NCBI GenBank assembly: GCA_949425635.1
Contig: CASPWD010000001.1
Span: forward strand, 186,001 to 250,000
Origin: an uncultured Bacilli bacterium
Lineage (GTDB): Bacteria; Bacillota_I; Bacilli_A; RF39; UBA660
Direction of reading: 5' to 3'
DNA: 64,000 bases
Under the pieces are notes generated by a model, which was not told the origin of the DNA, did no database searches, and saw only the letters and a program-made list of their open reading frames with translations. A program made the translations under genes and the position numbers. Positions 49,813 through 59,310 of this stretch are shown piece after piece (within the stretch, counting starts at the first letter, position 1; the number at the start of each line of letters is the position of its first letter).

Positions 49813-51510
49813 TTATTCAACCTCAAATGATCCAAAAATATCCTTGGCCACTGCTTCTATGTCGCTTTCGCTACTAGAAACTGCCATAGATTCATTATTT
49901 CCCAAATCATCTGTGTTTTCATTTTCTTCTTCAATATAATTATATTTTATTTGATTCTTCAAATTAAATCTATACTTTTCTGTTTCTTTCTTCCATAAAT
50001 CTTCATTTATTGCTGCAAATCGATAGCTAGAACCAGAATATTCAGCATAATATTTCTCGATTTTTTCGATTGTCTTGTTGATAAGTTCGTTTGTACTAGC
50101 TATTTTACTCTGTATCATAACATATCTATCTGAAGCAGCTAAGATAACAGTATCAGCCAATAAAGAAATTAAACTTCTATCCTTAGTCATCAAAGAATTC
50201 ATAAAATCAATCCAATTACTAGTTATCTTATTCTTTTGCTCCTTAGATGCATTAACAAAACAATTATTAATTCTTACATTTAAATCTATCTGTTTTTTTA
50301 CTACAGTATTAATTACTTCTTCCTTTTGAATAGATTCCTCTACAGTAGATAATACATCCTTAACTTCATGTTTCTCTATACTCTCTTTATTTCCCAAACT
50401 AACTGAATTTTTCTTAACTTCAGCTTTCTTAGAAGTAGTTTCCACAGCTATTTTATTTCCCGGGAAATAATTCTGACCATTATCTTCTCTTCCTACATAT
50501 TTAAGTAAGACAATTTCTATTAAAACATAAGGATCTATATTAATATTTATATTACATAAACACTCATTTAAATCAAAAATCATATTATATATATCTTCAA
50601 AATACATATCATGTTTTGCTCTTCCAGATTTAATATCAATTGCACACTTTCTTAGTTCAGAAATCAATTTTTCAATAAATACTGAATAGTTAGTGCCACT
50701 TTCCTTAATATTTCCCAAAATATTTAATAAATTTTCTGTATTACTTTCTTCGATACTTGTTAATAACTCATCAATTTTCTTAACTGAAACACTACCAAAA
50801 TAATTTGATACCATTTCCAAAGTAATTTCACTATCATCACTAGATAATTGATCCAACATTCCTAAAGCATCTCTCATACCACCGGCAGAGATCAAAGCGA
50901 TTTCATCTAATGCTTCTGGAGTAATACGAATTGATTCTTCCTCACATATTTTAGTTAATCTACCTACAATTGCTGGCTTATTTACTGGCTTAAAATCAAA
51001 TCTCTGACACCTTGATAGAATAGTTATAGGTACATCTTGAATATCCGTTGTCGCTAAAATAAAAACTACATGAGATGGTGGTTCCTCCAACGTTAATAAT
51101 AAAGCATTAAAAGCACTTGCAGTAAGCATATGTACCTCATCGATAATATATACTTTATACTTCGAATTAGATGGAACTAATTTCACGTTGTTGATAAGTT
51201 CCCTAATTTCATCTACACCATTATTTGATGCAGCATCGATTTCAATAATATCAGGGCTTTCCTTAAAAGAAAGACAAGAGGAACATTCATTACAAGGATT
51301 TCCATTTACTGGATGCTCACAATTTAAAGCCTTTGCAAAAATCTTAGCACTACTCGTCTTACCAGTTCCACGTGGCCCCGTAAATATATATGCGTGAGCA
51401 TGCTTCCCGCTACTTATAGCATTCTTTAGCATCTCCACCGTATAATCCTGTCCTACAACATTTTCAAAGTCATTAGGTCTATATTTTCTATATAAAACTT
51501 TATAGCTCAT
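49813..51510 (-). CDS. dnaX: DNA polymerase III tau/gamma subunit
   Basis: 565 residues. The AAA+ core has Walker A in FTGPRGTGKTSSAK near residue 44, a Zn-binding Cys set in CEHPVNGNPCNECSSC near 67-80, and DEVHMLTASAFNALLLTLEEPP near 118 (Walker B plus the sensor region). The C-terminal linker (~350-430) is low-complexity and contains a Noc-type site in its coding DNA. It ends with an acidic tail that would bind PolC. The start ATG at 51510 has an AGGAGG site inside a hairpin (see 51514-51557). Confidence 0.97.
   Translation of the reverse strand: MSYKVLYRKYRPNDFENVVGQDYTVEMLKNAISSGKHAHAYIFTGPRGTGKTSSAKIFAKALNCEHPVNGNPCNECSSCLSFKESPDIIEIDAASNNGVDEIRELINNVKLVPSNSKYKVYIIDEVHMLTASAFNALLLTLEEPPSHVVFILATTDIQDVPITILSRCQRFDFKPVNKPAIVGRLTKICEEESIRITPEALDEIALISAGGMRDALGMLDQLSSDDSEITLEMVSNYFGSVSVKKIDELLTSIEESNTENLLNILGNIKESGTNYSVFIEKLISELRKCAIDIKSGRAKHDMYFEDIYNMIFDLNECLCNININIDPYVLIEIVLLKYVGREDNGQNYFPGNKIAVETTSKKAEVKKNSVSLGNKESIEKHEVKDVLSTVEESIQKEEVINTVVKKQIDLNVRINNCFVNASKEQKNKITSNWIDFMNSLMTKDRSLISLLADTVILAASDRYVMIQSKIASTNELINKTIEKIEKYYAEYSGSSYRFAAINEDLWKKETEKYRFNLKNQIKYNYIEEENENTDDLGNNESMAVSSSESDIEAVAKDIFGSFEVE
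50455..50468. other. Noc-binding-type site inside dnaX
   Basis: ATTTCCCGGGAAAT, a perfect palindrome identical to the B. subtilis Noc consensus, embedded in codons for N-Y-F-P-G-N-K. Confidence 0.75.
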
Positions 51511-51513
51511 AAT

Positions 51514-51557
51514 AAAAACCTCCTGTGGATTATTATATCACAAAACAGGAGGTTTTT
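51514..51557 (-). promoter_or_regulatory. tadA terminator hairpin enclosing the dnaX promoter and ribosome-binding site
   Basis: AAAAACCTCCTGT (51514-51526) and ACAGGAGGTTTTT (51545-51557) form a perfect 13-bp stem with an 18-base loop. On the minus strand it acts as the tadA terminator. The loop contains the extended -10 TGATATAAT (51532-51540) for dnaX, and the second arm holds the dnaX ribosome-binding site AGGAGG (51519-51524). Confidence 0.8.
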
Positions 51558-51987
51558 ATCTCTTATTATTAAAAAAACTTGTTATTAAATCATTAAAATA
51601 ATTCTTCTCATCATCGTATCCTTCAATTAAAATTTTATTTATAGAAATATCTAAACTTAAATCATCATTCTTCTTAGGTAAAAAATAAAAAATCTGATCT
51701 AATCGACTCTCTTTTATAACCATAGAACACATATTACAAGGTTCCAAAGTAACATACATCCTATATCCATTAAGACGCCAATCCTTTATTTTATTTTCTG
51801 CTTTCTTAATAGCAGTTATCTCAGCATGACCTAATACATCATAAGCTTTCTGACGACTATTACAAGCATGAGAAACAATCTTACCTAATTCATCGACAAT
51901 AATTGCACTTACAGGTATTTCTCCTCTCTTAAACGCCTTAAAAGCGTCTTTTTTAAGGATTTTTACTATATTTTCATCTATATTCAT
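51556..51987 (-). CDS. tadA: tRNA-specific adenosine deaminase
   Basis: 143 residues from ATG 51987 (GTAGGTG site 6 bases before); the GTG at 51996 is in that site. It makes inosine at tRNA-Arg position 34. VLGHAEITAIKKA holds the zinc His and catalytic Glu, and TLEPCNMCSMVI the two zinc Cys. Slightly short of the usual ~155 residues. It sits between the SRP RNA and dnaX, as in B. subtilis (yaaJ-scr-dnaX, with a change in order). The hairpin at its stop doubles as dnaX control. Confidence 0.93.
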   Translation of the reverse strand: MNIDENIVKILKKDAFKAFKRGEIPVSAIIVDELGKIVSHACNSRQKAYDVLGHAEITAIKKAENKIKDWRLNGYRMYVTLEPCNMCSMVIKESRLDQIFYFLPKKNDDLSLDISINKILIEGYDDEKNYFNDLITSFFNNKR

Positions 51988-52001
51988 CATATTCACCTAC
52001 A

Positions 52002-52080
52002 AAAAAAGTGCACACAGATAGAGATTGATGTGGCTGCTACCTTCCGGTCCTGACCAGGTTACAATATGTCTGTTGCACGG
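52002..52080 (-). ncRNA. ffs: Signal recognition particle RNA, small type
   Basis: About 75 nt. The conserved apical loop GGTCAGGACCGGAAGG and TAGCAGCC is present on the minus strand, closed by long arms beginning GTGCAACAGA and ending TCTGTGTGCAC, then TTTTTTT. This is the 4.5S-like form with no Alu domain, whereas B. subtilis has a ~270-nt RNA. Precedes tadA. Confidence 0.95.
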
Positions 52081-52084
52081 GTAT

Positions 52085-52093
52085 ATAATATCA
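52085..52093 (-). promoter_or_regulatory. Promoter of SRP RNA
   Basis: Extended -10 TGATATTAT on the minus strand, with start about 6 bases from the RNA 5' end. -35 is weak (TTGCAT, near 52108-52113). Confidence 0.65.
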
Positions 52094-52126
52094 AAAGAAC
52101 TATCAAAATGCAATACAAACTTTCAA

Positions 52127-52142
52127 GGTTTCACGTGAAACA
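52127..52142. other. parS site 1
   Basis: GTTTCACGTGAAAC core (52128-52141) perfect; 15 of 16 positions of the B. subtilis consensus. Confidence 0.9.
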
Positions 52143-52214
52143 TGTCAAAAACTTAACATAATTAATAAAACATTTCACAAATAACAGTTTTTTCTGCATA
52201 ACTATCCACAATTT

Positions 52215-52228
52215 ATTTCCCGGGAAAT
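52215..52228. other. Noc-binding-type site, perfect
   Basis: ATTTCCCGGGAAAT between parS 1 and 2, with a DnaA-box-like CTATCCACA (52202-52210) immediately before it. Confidence 0.78.
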
Positions 52229-52385
52229 ATTTTCCAAAAAAGAGACGATATTTAACGCATGATCTCCTAAAATAACTTATAAAAAAATGCTAAAATAAAC
52301 TTTTCGCGAATCAAAAAAGAATAAAAAGAAATAAACTATAAAATAAAGTTAAAAATCAGCTTCTAAAAATTCCATTTACTAACAA

Positions 52386-52401
52386 TGTTCCACGTGAAAC
52401 A
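52386..52401. other. parS site 2
   Basis: TGTTCCACGTGAAACA; one change (T to C) from consensus. Followed directly by a DnaA-box-like ATATCAACA. Confidence 0.88.
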
Positions 52402-52539
52402 TATCAACAGCACCCAAAAAATTTAATTGAACGAAAATTTTAAAAATTGTTTAGGAAAGACGCTATTTATCAAATTTTTTTTCAATTATTAAGGATTAGA
52501 TGAAATTTAACTATATTAAAAATATATATTCAGTTTTAA

Positions 52540-52555
52540 AGTTTCACGTGAAACA
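52540..52555. other. parS site 3
   Basis: AGTTTCACGTGAAACA; perfect 14-base core, 15 of 16 overall. Confidence 0.9.
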
Positions 52556-52649
52556 TATTAACAGCGAATGAGAATTTAGATTCTGGGAAATATTTTTAAA
52601 TCAGAAAAGGATTCCAGAATAGTTAATTTTATAAACTAGATACTCTTTA

Positions 52650-52665
52650 TGTTTCACGTGAAACA
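52650..52665. other. parS site 4
   Basis: TGTTTCACGTGAAACA; 16 of 16 match to the B. subtilis consensus. Confidence 0.93.
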
Positions 52666-52700
52666 TGTCCACATTTTTTTAGCTAGAATATATTTTTTAA

Positions 52701-52716
52701 TGTTCCACGTGAAACA
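52701..52716. other. parS site 5
   Basis: TGTTCCACGTGAAACA; the same one-base variant as site 2, only 51 bases from site 4. Confidence 0.88.
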
Positions 52717-52735
52717 TTGTTTTCCACACCATAAT

Positions 52736-52749
52736 ATTTCCCAGGAAAT
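52736..52749. other. Noc-binding-type site, one mismatch
   Basis: ATTTCCCAGGAAAT (13 of 14), 20 bases after parS 5. Confidence 0.7.
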
Positions 52750-52759
52750 AATCGCATAT

Positions 52760-52802
52760 AAAAAGAACCGAGACGATAACTTCTTCAAGTTATTTCATCT
52801 CG
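52760..52802 (-). terminator. Terminator for leftward transcripts out of gyrA
   Basis: CGAGACGATAACTT (52769-52782) pairs with AAGTTATTTCATCTCG (52787-52802) with an imperfect base, CTTC loop; GTTCTTTTTAT follows on the minus strand. It lies about 200 bases past the gyrA stop. Confidence 0.8.
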
Positions 52803-52906
52803 ATTCCTATTTCGTAATCTCTTTATTTAACTTTTTTGGCTTATATTAGGCAAATATTTGCAATTTCAGCCTTTAAAAATAATGGATTTTTTACACAATT
52901 TTTAGT

Positions 52907-52922
52907 AGTTTCACGTGAAACA
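52907..52922. other. parS site 6
   Basis: AGTTTCACGTGAAACA; perfect core, 15 of 16 overall, followed by ATATCAACA as at site 2. Confidence 0.9.
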
Positions 52923-52935
52923 TATCAACAATTTT

Positions 52936-52949
52936 ATTTCCCGAGAAAT
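52936..52949. other. Noc-binding-type site, one mismatch
   Basis: ATTTCCCGAGAAAT (13 of 14), 14 bases after parS 6, with TTTTCCACA just beyond it. Confidence 0.7.
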
Positions 52950-53004
52950 ATTTTCCACAATGTAACAATTATTTCCCAAGAGTCACTAATATATTTTGTG
53001 GTTT

Positions 53005-55581
53005 TTATACTTCACTTATATTTTCCACAACTACATCTGTGGTTTCATTATTAACAACTTCATCAGTAGATATTTCATTGTTATCCACAGTTTCATTGCT
53101 CACTTCAGTAGAACTTTCGCTGTTCATAACTTCAGAATTATCAACACCTGGCTCAGGAGTTTCCTCTTCCTTTTCTTTATCCACTAAACTAATTGTAGCA
53201 ACAATATGGTCATCTTTCAAGTTAATTAATCGAACTCCTTGAGTTACACGTCCTAAAACGTTAATTTGATCAAGTGGCATACGCATTACCATACCAGCAT
53301 CCGTAATAATTACTAAATCTGATTCTGGTCTTGCAATCTTAAATGCTGCAATATCACCATTCTTATCAGTAATACTCAATGCTTTAACACCCTTACTGCC
53401 ACGTTTCGTTTCTCTATACTCAGCTACTTTAGACTGTTTTCCGTAACCTTTCTTAGTTACAATAAGTACTGTATCCTCGTCTGACGCAATTTCAGCCCCA
53501 ATACAAGTCGAATCATCTAATTCAATACCTTTTACTCCAGAAGCTGTTCTTCCCATTATACGAACGTCATTTTCATTAAATTTAACCATACGTCCACCAC
53601 TAGAACCTAACAATACAAATTCATTTCCAGTAGTCTTTCTAACAGCAATTAATTCATCGTCCTCTTTTAGAGTAATACAAATCTTTCCACCATTTCTTAT
53701 AGAATCAAACTCAGAAACAGCAGTACGTTTAACCAAACCAGACTTAGTAACAAACAATAAGTTATCCACTTCTTCATCCTTAGAAATCTTAATAATAGAA
53801 TTAACAAGTTCTCCCTTATCTATTGGTAACAAGTTAACAACAGGTAATCCTTTAGATTGTCTACTAAATTCTGGTATCTCATAACCCTTCAATCTATAAA
53901 CCTTACCCTTGTTAGTAAAGAATAATACATGATCATGAGTTTGAATATTAATCATATGTTCAACGAAATCTTCCTCATTCGTAGCCATACCCTTAATACC
54001 AACGCCACCTCTATTTTGTGACTTAAATGTATCAGAAGTAGTTCTCTTAATATAACCTTTATTCGTTAATGCAATAATAACATCTTCATTAGGTATTAAA
54101 GACTCATCTTCAATATAATCAATAGCAGTCATATCTATCTTAGTACGTCTTTCATCACCGAACTTATTCTTAATTTCAGTCATTTCTTCCTTAATAATAT
54201 TAAGTACTTTCTCTTCACTAGCTAAAATAGATCTTAACTCTTCAATTTCCTTCATTAATTCAGCCAACTCAGCTTCAATCTTATCTCTTTCTAATCCAGT
54301 TAAACGACGTAATCTCATTTCTAGAATAGCTTGAGCTTGAATCTCAGTTAAACCAAATCTATTCATTAATCCAGTTTGTGCTTCACTATCACTCTTAGAA
54401 GCTCTGATTAACTTAACAACTTCATCAATATTATCTAAAGCAATCTTTAATCCCTCTAAAATATGAGCTCTCTTCTCTGCTTTATCTAAATTAAACTTAG
54501 TTCTTCTTATAATAACTTCTTTTTGATAATCAACATATTTAACAATAATATCTTTTAAGCCTAAAGTCTTAGGAACACCTTGATCTAACATCAAAAGAAT
54601 TATACCAAAATTACTTTGAAAATCTGTATGTTTATACAATTGATTTAATACAACCTGTGGATTCGCATCCTTCTTTAAAGTAATAGTAATCTTAATACCA
54701 TTTTTTAAATCAACATGGTAATCTGTAATACCTTCAATGACTTTATTATGTACTAAATCAGCAACTTTATTTTTTAAATCTCCAGTATTAACACCATAAG
54801 GAACTTCTTCAACAACGATATAATGTCTACCATTCTTTTCTTCAATAGTAGCTTTACTTCTTATAGTAATTGAACCTCTACCAGTTTCATAAGCTTTTCT
54901 AATACCAGAATTACCTAAAATAATACCACCAGTAGGAAAATCTGGTCCCTTAACGATTTGCATTAATCCATCTAAATCAATATCAGGATTATCAATATAA
55001 GCAATACATCCATCTATAACCTCACATAAGTTATGTGGTGGAATATTAGTTGCCATACCAACAGCAATACCCATAGTACCATTTACTAAAATATTAGGAT
55101 ATCTACATGGTAATATAGCAGGCTCTTTCTCTGAATCATCGAAGTTAGGAACCATATCTACAGTATCCTTGTTGATATCTCTTAATAATTCAAGTGACAT
55201 CTTAGATAATCTTGACTCAGTATAACGCATGGCTGCTGCACCATAACCTTCGATATTACCGAAATTTCCGTGTCCATCAACAAGCATATAACGATAACTA
55301 AAGTCTTGTGCCATTCTAACCATTGCTTCATAAATAGATGAATCACCATGTGGATGGTATTTACCCATTACGTCTCCGACAATTCTAGCACTCTTTTTAT
55401 GAGGTTTATCTGGTGTATATCCAGATTCATACATAGAATAAAGAATTCTTCTATGAACTGGTTTTAAACCATCTCTTAAATCTGGTAAAGCACGAGATAC
55501 AATAACACTCATGGAATAATCCAAAAATGAATCTCTAACCTCTTTAACAATATTATTTTGTTCTAATCTATCCACAACCAT
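53005..55581 (-). CDS. gyrA: DNA gyrase subunit A
   Basis: 858 residues. The breakage-reunion domain (~1-490) carries the catalytic Tyr in [11 protein letters not shown] near residue 120 and the quinolone-determining region with [13 protein letters not shown] near 80. The C-terminal half (~500-810) has the pinwheel blades and the GyrA-box region ([11 protein letters not shown]). A long acidic Glu/Asn/Val tail (~805-858) extends past the usual end, which is common in Firmicutes. Pairs with GyrB to add negative supercoils. It begins 7 bases after gyrB. AGGAGGTG ribosome-binding site close to ATG. An NBS-dense region follows it. Confidence 0.97.
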   Translation of the reverse strand: MVVDRLEQNNIVKEVRDSFLDYSMSVIVSRALPDLRDGLKPVHRRILYSMYESGYTPDKPHKKSARIVGDVMGKYHPHGDSSIYEAMVRMAQDFSYRYMLVDGHGNFGNIEGYGAAAMRYTESRLSKMSLELLRDINKDTVDMVPNFDDSEKEPAILPCRYPNILVNGTMGIAVGMATNIPPHNLCEVIDGCIAYIDNPDIDLDGLMQIVKGPDFPTGGIILGNSGIRKAYETGRGSITIRSKATIEEKNGRHYIVVEEVPYGVNTGDLKNKVADLVHNKVIEGITDYHVDLKNGIKITITLKKDANPQVVLNQLYKHTDFQSNFGIILLMLDQGVPKTLGLKDIIVKYVDYQKEVIIRRTKFNLDKAEKRAHILEGLKIALDNIDEVVKLIRASKSDSEAQTGLMNRFGLTEIQAQAILEMRLRRLTGLERDKIEAELAELMKEIEELRSILASEEKVLNIIKEEMTEIKNKFGDERRTKIDMTAIDYIEDESLIPNEDVIIALTNKGYIKRTTSDTFKSQNRGGVGIKGMATNEEDFVEHMINIQTHDHVLFFTNKGKVYRLKGYEIPEFSRQSKGLPVVNLLPIDKGELVNSIIKISKDEEVDNLLFVTKSGLVKRTAVSEFDSIRNGGKICITLKEDDELIAVRKTTGNEFVLLGSSGGRMVKFNENDVRIMGRTASGVKGIELDDSTCIGAEIASDEDTVLIVTKKGYGKQSKVAEYRETKRGSKGVKALSITDKNGDIAAFKIARPESDLVIITDAGMVMRMPLDQINVLGRVTQGVRLINLKDDHIVATISLVDKEKEEETPEPGVDNSEVMNSESSTEVSNETVDNNEISTDEVVNNETTDVVVENISEV

Positions 55582-55588
55582 TCACCTC

Positions 55589-57499
55589 CTACGCATCTAA
55601 ATTAGCAAATGTTGCATTCTCTTCAATAAATGTTCTTCTAGGCTCAACTTCATCACCCATTAATTTAGAGAATACTTCATCAGCAGCTCTTGTATCTTCA
55701 ACAGTAATCTGTCTTAATACACGTTTTTCTATATCCATTGTTGTTTCATTTAATTCTTCAGCATCCATCTCTCCTAAACCTTTCATACGTAAGATATCTC
55801 TCTTAGTTTCAGGTTTTAATGTTGCTAAATATTCATCACGTTCTTTTTCATCAAGAACATATTTAATAGTTTGACCATGTTTAATACAGAATAATGGTGG
55901 TTGCGCAGCATAGACATGGCCTGCTTCAACGATAGGTCTAAAGAATCTATAGAATAATGTTAATAAAAGTACTCTAATATGAGCTCCATCAACATCGGCA
56001 TCGGTCATAATAATAATTTTTCCATATCTTAACTTAGATAAATCAAAATCATCACCTATACCAGTACCAAATGCTGTAATAATAGTTCTAATTTCTTCAT
56101 TTCCTAAAGCTCTATCAAGTCTTGCTTTTTCAACGTTCAATATCTTACCTCTTAATGGAAGTATCGCTTGAGTTAAACTATTTCTACCTTTAATAGCAGA
56201 TCCTCCAGCAGAATCTCCCTCGACTAAGAATATTTCACATTCTTCTGAATTTTTACTCTTACAATCATTTAATTTACCATAGAAGTTAGTAATATCTAAA
56301 TCCCCTTTTCTTCTAGTCAATTCTCTAGCCTTTTTAGCAGCCATTCTTGCTCTAGAAGCAGTCATAGATTTCTCGATAATAACTTTAGCTTGATCTGGAT
56401 TTTCAAGTAAGAATCTTTCTAATCCTTCACTAAATACGTCATCAGCAATCTTTCTAACTTCAGCATTACCTAATTTAGTTTTAGTTTGTCCTTCAAACTG
56501 TGGATCTGGATGTTTACAAGAAATAATCATGGTAATACCTTCACGTACATCCTCACCTGTTAATGGATCATCATTTTCTTTTAAAATCTTATTGTTTTTA
56601 GCATAATTATTAATAATTCTAGTTAAAGCTCTCTTAACACCATCTTCATGTGTTCCACCTTCATAAGTACTAATATTATTAGTAAATGAATAAATTTGTG
56701 AAGTATAATCTTCATTATATTGGAAAGCAACTTCCATAGAAATATTATCTTCTTGACCTTCAACATAAACTACATTTTCATGAATAACTTTTTTATTATG
56801 ATTTAACTTATTAACAAACTCAATGATACCACCTTCATATAGGTATTCATTTTTCTTTTCATCTTCTCTTAAATCTGTTAAAACTATCCTTAAACCTTTA
56901 TTTAAGAAAGCTAATTCTTCTAATCTTGTAGCCAAAGTTTCATAGTTATACACAGTCGTTTCTTTAAATACAGTAGGATCAGCTTTAAAAGTAACTGTAG
57001 TACCAGTTCTATCTGGAGCACATTCATCAATTATCTTTAATTCTCCAACAGGATGTCCTCCGTTTTCAAATCTTTGAAAATAGACATGACCTTCTCTATA
57101 TACTCTTACTTCTAACCAACTAGATAAAGCATTAACAACTGAAGCACCAACTCCATGTAATCCACCAGATACTTTGTATCCGCCACCACCAAATTTTCCT
57201 CCAGCATGCAATACTGTAAATATTGTTTCTATAGTAGATAAACCTGTCTTAGCATTAATACCAGTTGGCATACCACGACCATTATCTTTAACAGAGATTA
57301 CATTATTTTTTTCAATAGATACTTCTATATCGTGACAATACCCAGCTAAAGCTTCATCCACTGCGTTATCCACAATCTCCCATACTAAATGATGTAATCC
57401 TCTTTCACTAGTTGTACCAATATACATACCAGGTCTTTTTCTAACAGCTTCTAAACCTTCTAAGACTTGAATATCACTATCATTATATTCTTCTTTCAT
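55589..57499 (-). CDS. gyrB: DNA gyrase subunit B
   Basis: 636 residues, normal for Firmicutes (no extra domain). The GHKL ATPase domain spans ~1-220 ([39 protein letters not shown]), then the transducer, and the Toprim domain from ~410 ([14 protein letters not shown] ... [11 protein letters not shown]). Closing [26 protein letters not shown] is typical for GyrB. It is the ATPase half of gyrase, co-transcribed with gyrA and 2 bases after recF. GGGAGG ribosome-binding site. Confidence 0.98.
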   Translation of the reverse strand: MKEEYNDSDIQVLEGLEAVRKRPGMYIGTTSERGLHHLVWEIVDNAVDEALAGYCHDIEVSIEKNNVISVKDNGRGMPTGINAKTGLSTIETIFTVLHAGGKFGGGGYKVSGGLHGVGASVVNALSSWLEVRVYREGHVYFQRFENGGHPVGELKIIDECAPDRTGTTVTFKADPTVFKETTVYNYETLATRLEELAFLNKGLRIVLTDLREDEKKNEYLYEGGIIEFVNKLNHNKKVIHENVVYVEGQEDNISMEVAFQYNEDYTSQIYSFTNNISTYEGGTHEDGVKRALTRIINNYAKNNKILKENDDPLTGEDVREGITMIISCKHPDPQFEGQTKTKLGNAEVRKIADDVFSEGLERFLLENPDQAKVIIEKSMTASRARMAAKKARELTRRKGDLDITNFYGKLNDCKSKNSEECEIFLVEGDSAGGSAIKGRNSLTQAILPLRGKILNVEKARLDRALGNEEIRTIITAFGTGIGDDFDLSKLRYGKIIIMTDADVDGAHIRVLLLTLFYRFFRPIVEAGHVYAAQPPLFCIKHGQTIKYVLDEKERDEYLATLKPETKRDILRMKGLGEMDAEELNETTMDIEKRVLRQITVEDTRAADEVFSKLMGDEVEPRRTFIEENATFANLDA

Positions 57500-57501
57500 A
57501 A

Positions 57502-58590
57502 CTAATCCTCCCTTACATAACCATCATCAACTTCAAACAACTTACTTTTACTCAATATTTCCTCACTTATCTTATCAATATCAGTCGTCGTAATAAACGT
57601 TTGAATATCATCATTAATTAAATTAAGAATATTATTTATTTTAAACCTATCTAATTCGCTAAATAAGTCATCTAATATCAAAATAGGATAATTCCCCCTA
57701 ATTTGATAAAAAATCTCTAATTCGGTAAATTTGATAGCAATAATAGCATTCTTTTGTTGTCCCTCTGATCCATAATCTTTAATATTGTATCCCATAAACT
57801 TAAATCTAAAATCATCATGATGTACTCCAAAACCTGTTTTACCCAAGATAATATCTCTATTTAAATTCTCTTTATATTTATTTAAAATCTTTTCTCTATC
57901 AAAATTTTTATAATCAGACACATATTCTAGTTTTAAATCATCAATACCACAAATACTATTATATATACTCCCTATTCTCTCATTTAATAAATCAATATAC
58001 TTTTTCCTAGATAAATAAACTTTTTCACCAGACTCTACTAACTTACCAGTTAGAATATCTAAATATTCAGAAGAAGCATTCGCATTAATATTAGTTGTCT
58101 TTAAATACATATTTCTCTGTTTCAATAATTTATTATAAGTATTTAAATGTTTCAAATAAATATTATTAATCTGCGATATCTCTAAATCTATCGCCTTTCT
58201 TCTTACACTAGGTGAATCTTTAATAAATCTAAGATCATCAGGATTAAAAAGTACTACACTAATTTTTGATATATAATCACTTAACTTATCTACCTTAGTA
58301 TTATTAATCTTAACTCTTTTTCCACCATCTTTAATTATTACTTTATACTTATTTTCATACTTATCCTGTACAGTTCCTTCAACACGGCATACATCCTTGT
58401 TGTTCATAATTAAAACTTTATCAACAGAACCCCTGAAAGACTTCGTAAGCGCAAGTACATAGATACTTTCTACTAAATTTGTCTTACCTACACCATTGTT
58501 ACCATAAATAATATTGTAGTTTTGACTAAAATTTAATTCTATCTTTTCATAATTTCTAAAATTTAATAATTTCAAATGCTGTATTTTCAT
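57502..58590 (-). CDS. recF: DNA replication and repair protein RecF
   Basis: 362 residues from ATG 58590 (AAGAGG site), not the frame's first codon at 58659, because [21 protein letters not shown] is the conserved start. An ABC-type ATPase: Walker A in [16 protein letters not shown] near residue 30, signature [15 protein letters not shown] near 300, Walker [13 protein letters not shown] near 322. It helps RecOR load RecA at single-strand gaps. No yaaA-like gene lies between recF and dnaN; the ComK homologue is in that place. Confidence 0.96.
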   Translation of the reverse strand: MKIQHLKLLNFRNYEKIELNFSQNYNIIYGNNGVGKTNLVESIYVLALTKSFRGSVDKVLIMNNKDVCRVEGTVQDKYENKYKVIIKDGGKRVKINNTKVDKLSDYISKISVVLFNPDDLRFIKDSPSVRRKAIDLEISQINNIYLKHLNTYNKLLKQRNMYLKTTNINANASSEYLDILTGKLVESGEKVYLSRKKYIDLLNERIGSIYNSICGIDDLKLEYVSDYKNFDREKILNKYKENLNRDIILGKTGFGVHHDDFRFKFMGYNIKDYGSEGQQKNAIIAIKFTELEIFYQIRGNYPILILDDLFSELDRFKINNILNLINDDIQTFITTTDIDKISEEILSKSKLFEVDDGYVRED

Positions 58591-58664
58591 TTTTAAGCCT
58601 CTTTTACGACCGTAGATAAAAAAAAGTATTTTTTGAGTACTCCTATACCTCATATCCATTATAA

Positions 58665-58694
58665 CATAAAAAAGCCACTAAAGAGTAGCTTTTT
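58665..58694 (-). terminator. Terminator of comK
   Basis: AAAAAGC and GCTTTTT with inner ACT/AGT pairing (one mismatch) around an AAAG loop, followed by TTTTTTATG on the minus strand. Confidence 0.75.
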
Positions 58695-58696
58695 CA

Positions 58697-59149
58697 TTAT
58701 TTTTTATTAATTTTTCTAGTCTGTAAGGTATCTTTTAATCTTGAACATCTATAAAGCTGATTGTGTATTACAGCTTCTGATGCATCAACCAAAATTTTCT
58801 TACCATTTTTTAGCTCAATTATTGTTTTATCTTTAAATTTTCCAGGTTTAAAAATATGAGAATAAGCAAGCCATGTACATTCTTTATTACTTGGTGAAAT
58901 AGTAGGAAAAAATATTAAATCAAAAGATTCTTCCACTACTACTGGAACTTTATGAGTAAATCCAACTAATTTAGAAGTACCAATCTGTCTACCTTCTAGC
59001 GAACTACCGAAGTATTCACAGCTTTCTTCCATAATTTTCAAAGTTGACTTATCTACAACAAATGAATCATCAACTTCATAAACTATAGTATGTTTTTCAT
59101 CTTTTGGAATTAACGCAACAGTATCTTTATTTATTTCATATGAATCCAT
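58697..59149 (-). CDS. comK: ComK family competence transcription factor
   Basis: 150 residues, from ATG 59149 behind AAGGAGG (the TTG at 59173 is a frame extension). VALIPKDEKHTIVYEVDDSFVVDKSTLKIMEESCEYFGSSLEGRQIGTSKLVGFTHKVPVVV is the ComK core, with the conserved CxFFGSSLEGR-like motif near residue 50 and SNKECTWLAY near 93. ComK activates DNA uptake genes in Bacillus. In this genome it lies between recF and dnaN, where yaaA is in B. subtilis. No MecA or late com genes are visible here. The C-terminus is shorter than B. subtilis ComK (192). Confidence 0.9.
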   Translation of the reverse strand: MDSYEINKDTVALIPKDEKHTIVYEVDDSFVVDKSTLKIMEESCEYFGSSLEGRQIGTSKLVGFTHKVPVVVEESFDLIFFPTISPSNKECTWLAYSHIFKPGKFKDKTIIELKNGKKILVDASEAVIHNQLYRCSRLKDTLQTRKINKK

Positions 59150-59265
59150 TACACAAAACCTCCTTCTTTCCAAAAATTACCAACCTTATACACCCTTGGA
59201 ATGTCGAAAAAAGCAACATTATGTCGATTATTTGTTATTTCTTTAATTTTTTATATTTTTTTATC

Positions 59266-59299
59266 AAAAAAAAAGATACTTATTCGAAAATAAGTATCT
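59266..59299 (-). terminator. Terminator of dnaN
   Basis: Perfect 11-bp stem AGATACTTATT (59274-59284) with AATAAGTATCT (59289-59299), CGAA loop, then TTTTTTTT on the minus strand. Confidence 0.92.
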
Positions 59300-59310
59300 A
59301 AAAATAAATA

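Larger units (their letters stand above)
52127..52922. other. Six-site parS cluster (centromere-like region), otherwise non-coding
   Basis: The ~900 bases between SRP RNA and gyrA hold no gene. They contain six copies of the ParB/Spo0J-binding parS palindrome, two perfect and one or two partial Noc-type palindromes, several DnaA-box-like 9-mers and one terminator hairpin. ParB loaded here would spread and recruit SMC to the origin. The parB gene is outside the window. Confidence 0.9.

Noticed and set aside
52649-52849. 67-codon plus-strand frame in the parS region
   Set aside because: Its opening M-F-H-V-K-H is simply the parS sequence read as codons, and this repeats inside the same frame. 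No ribosome-binding site and a non-coding composition.
52087-53004. CRISPR array or rRNA leader in the repeat-rich gap
   Set aside because: The repeats are palindromic parS and Noc-type sites at irregular spacing without spacers; no rRNA sequence is present.
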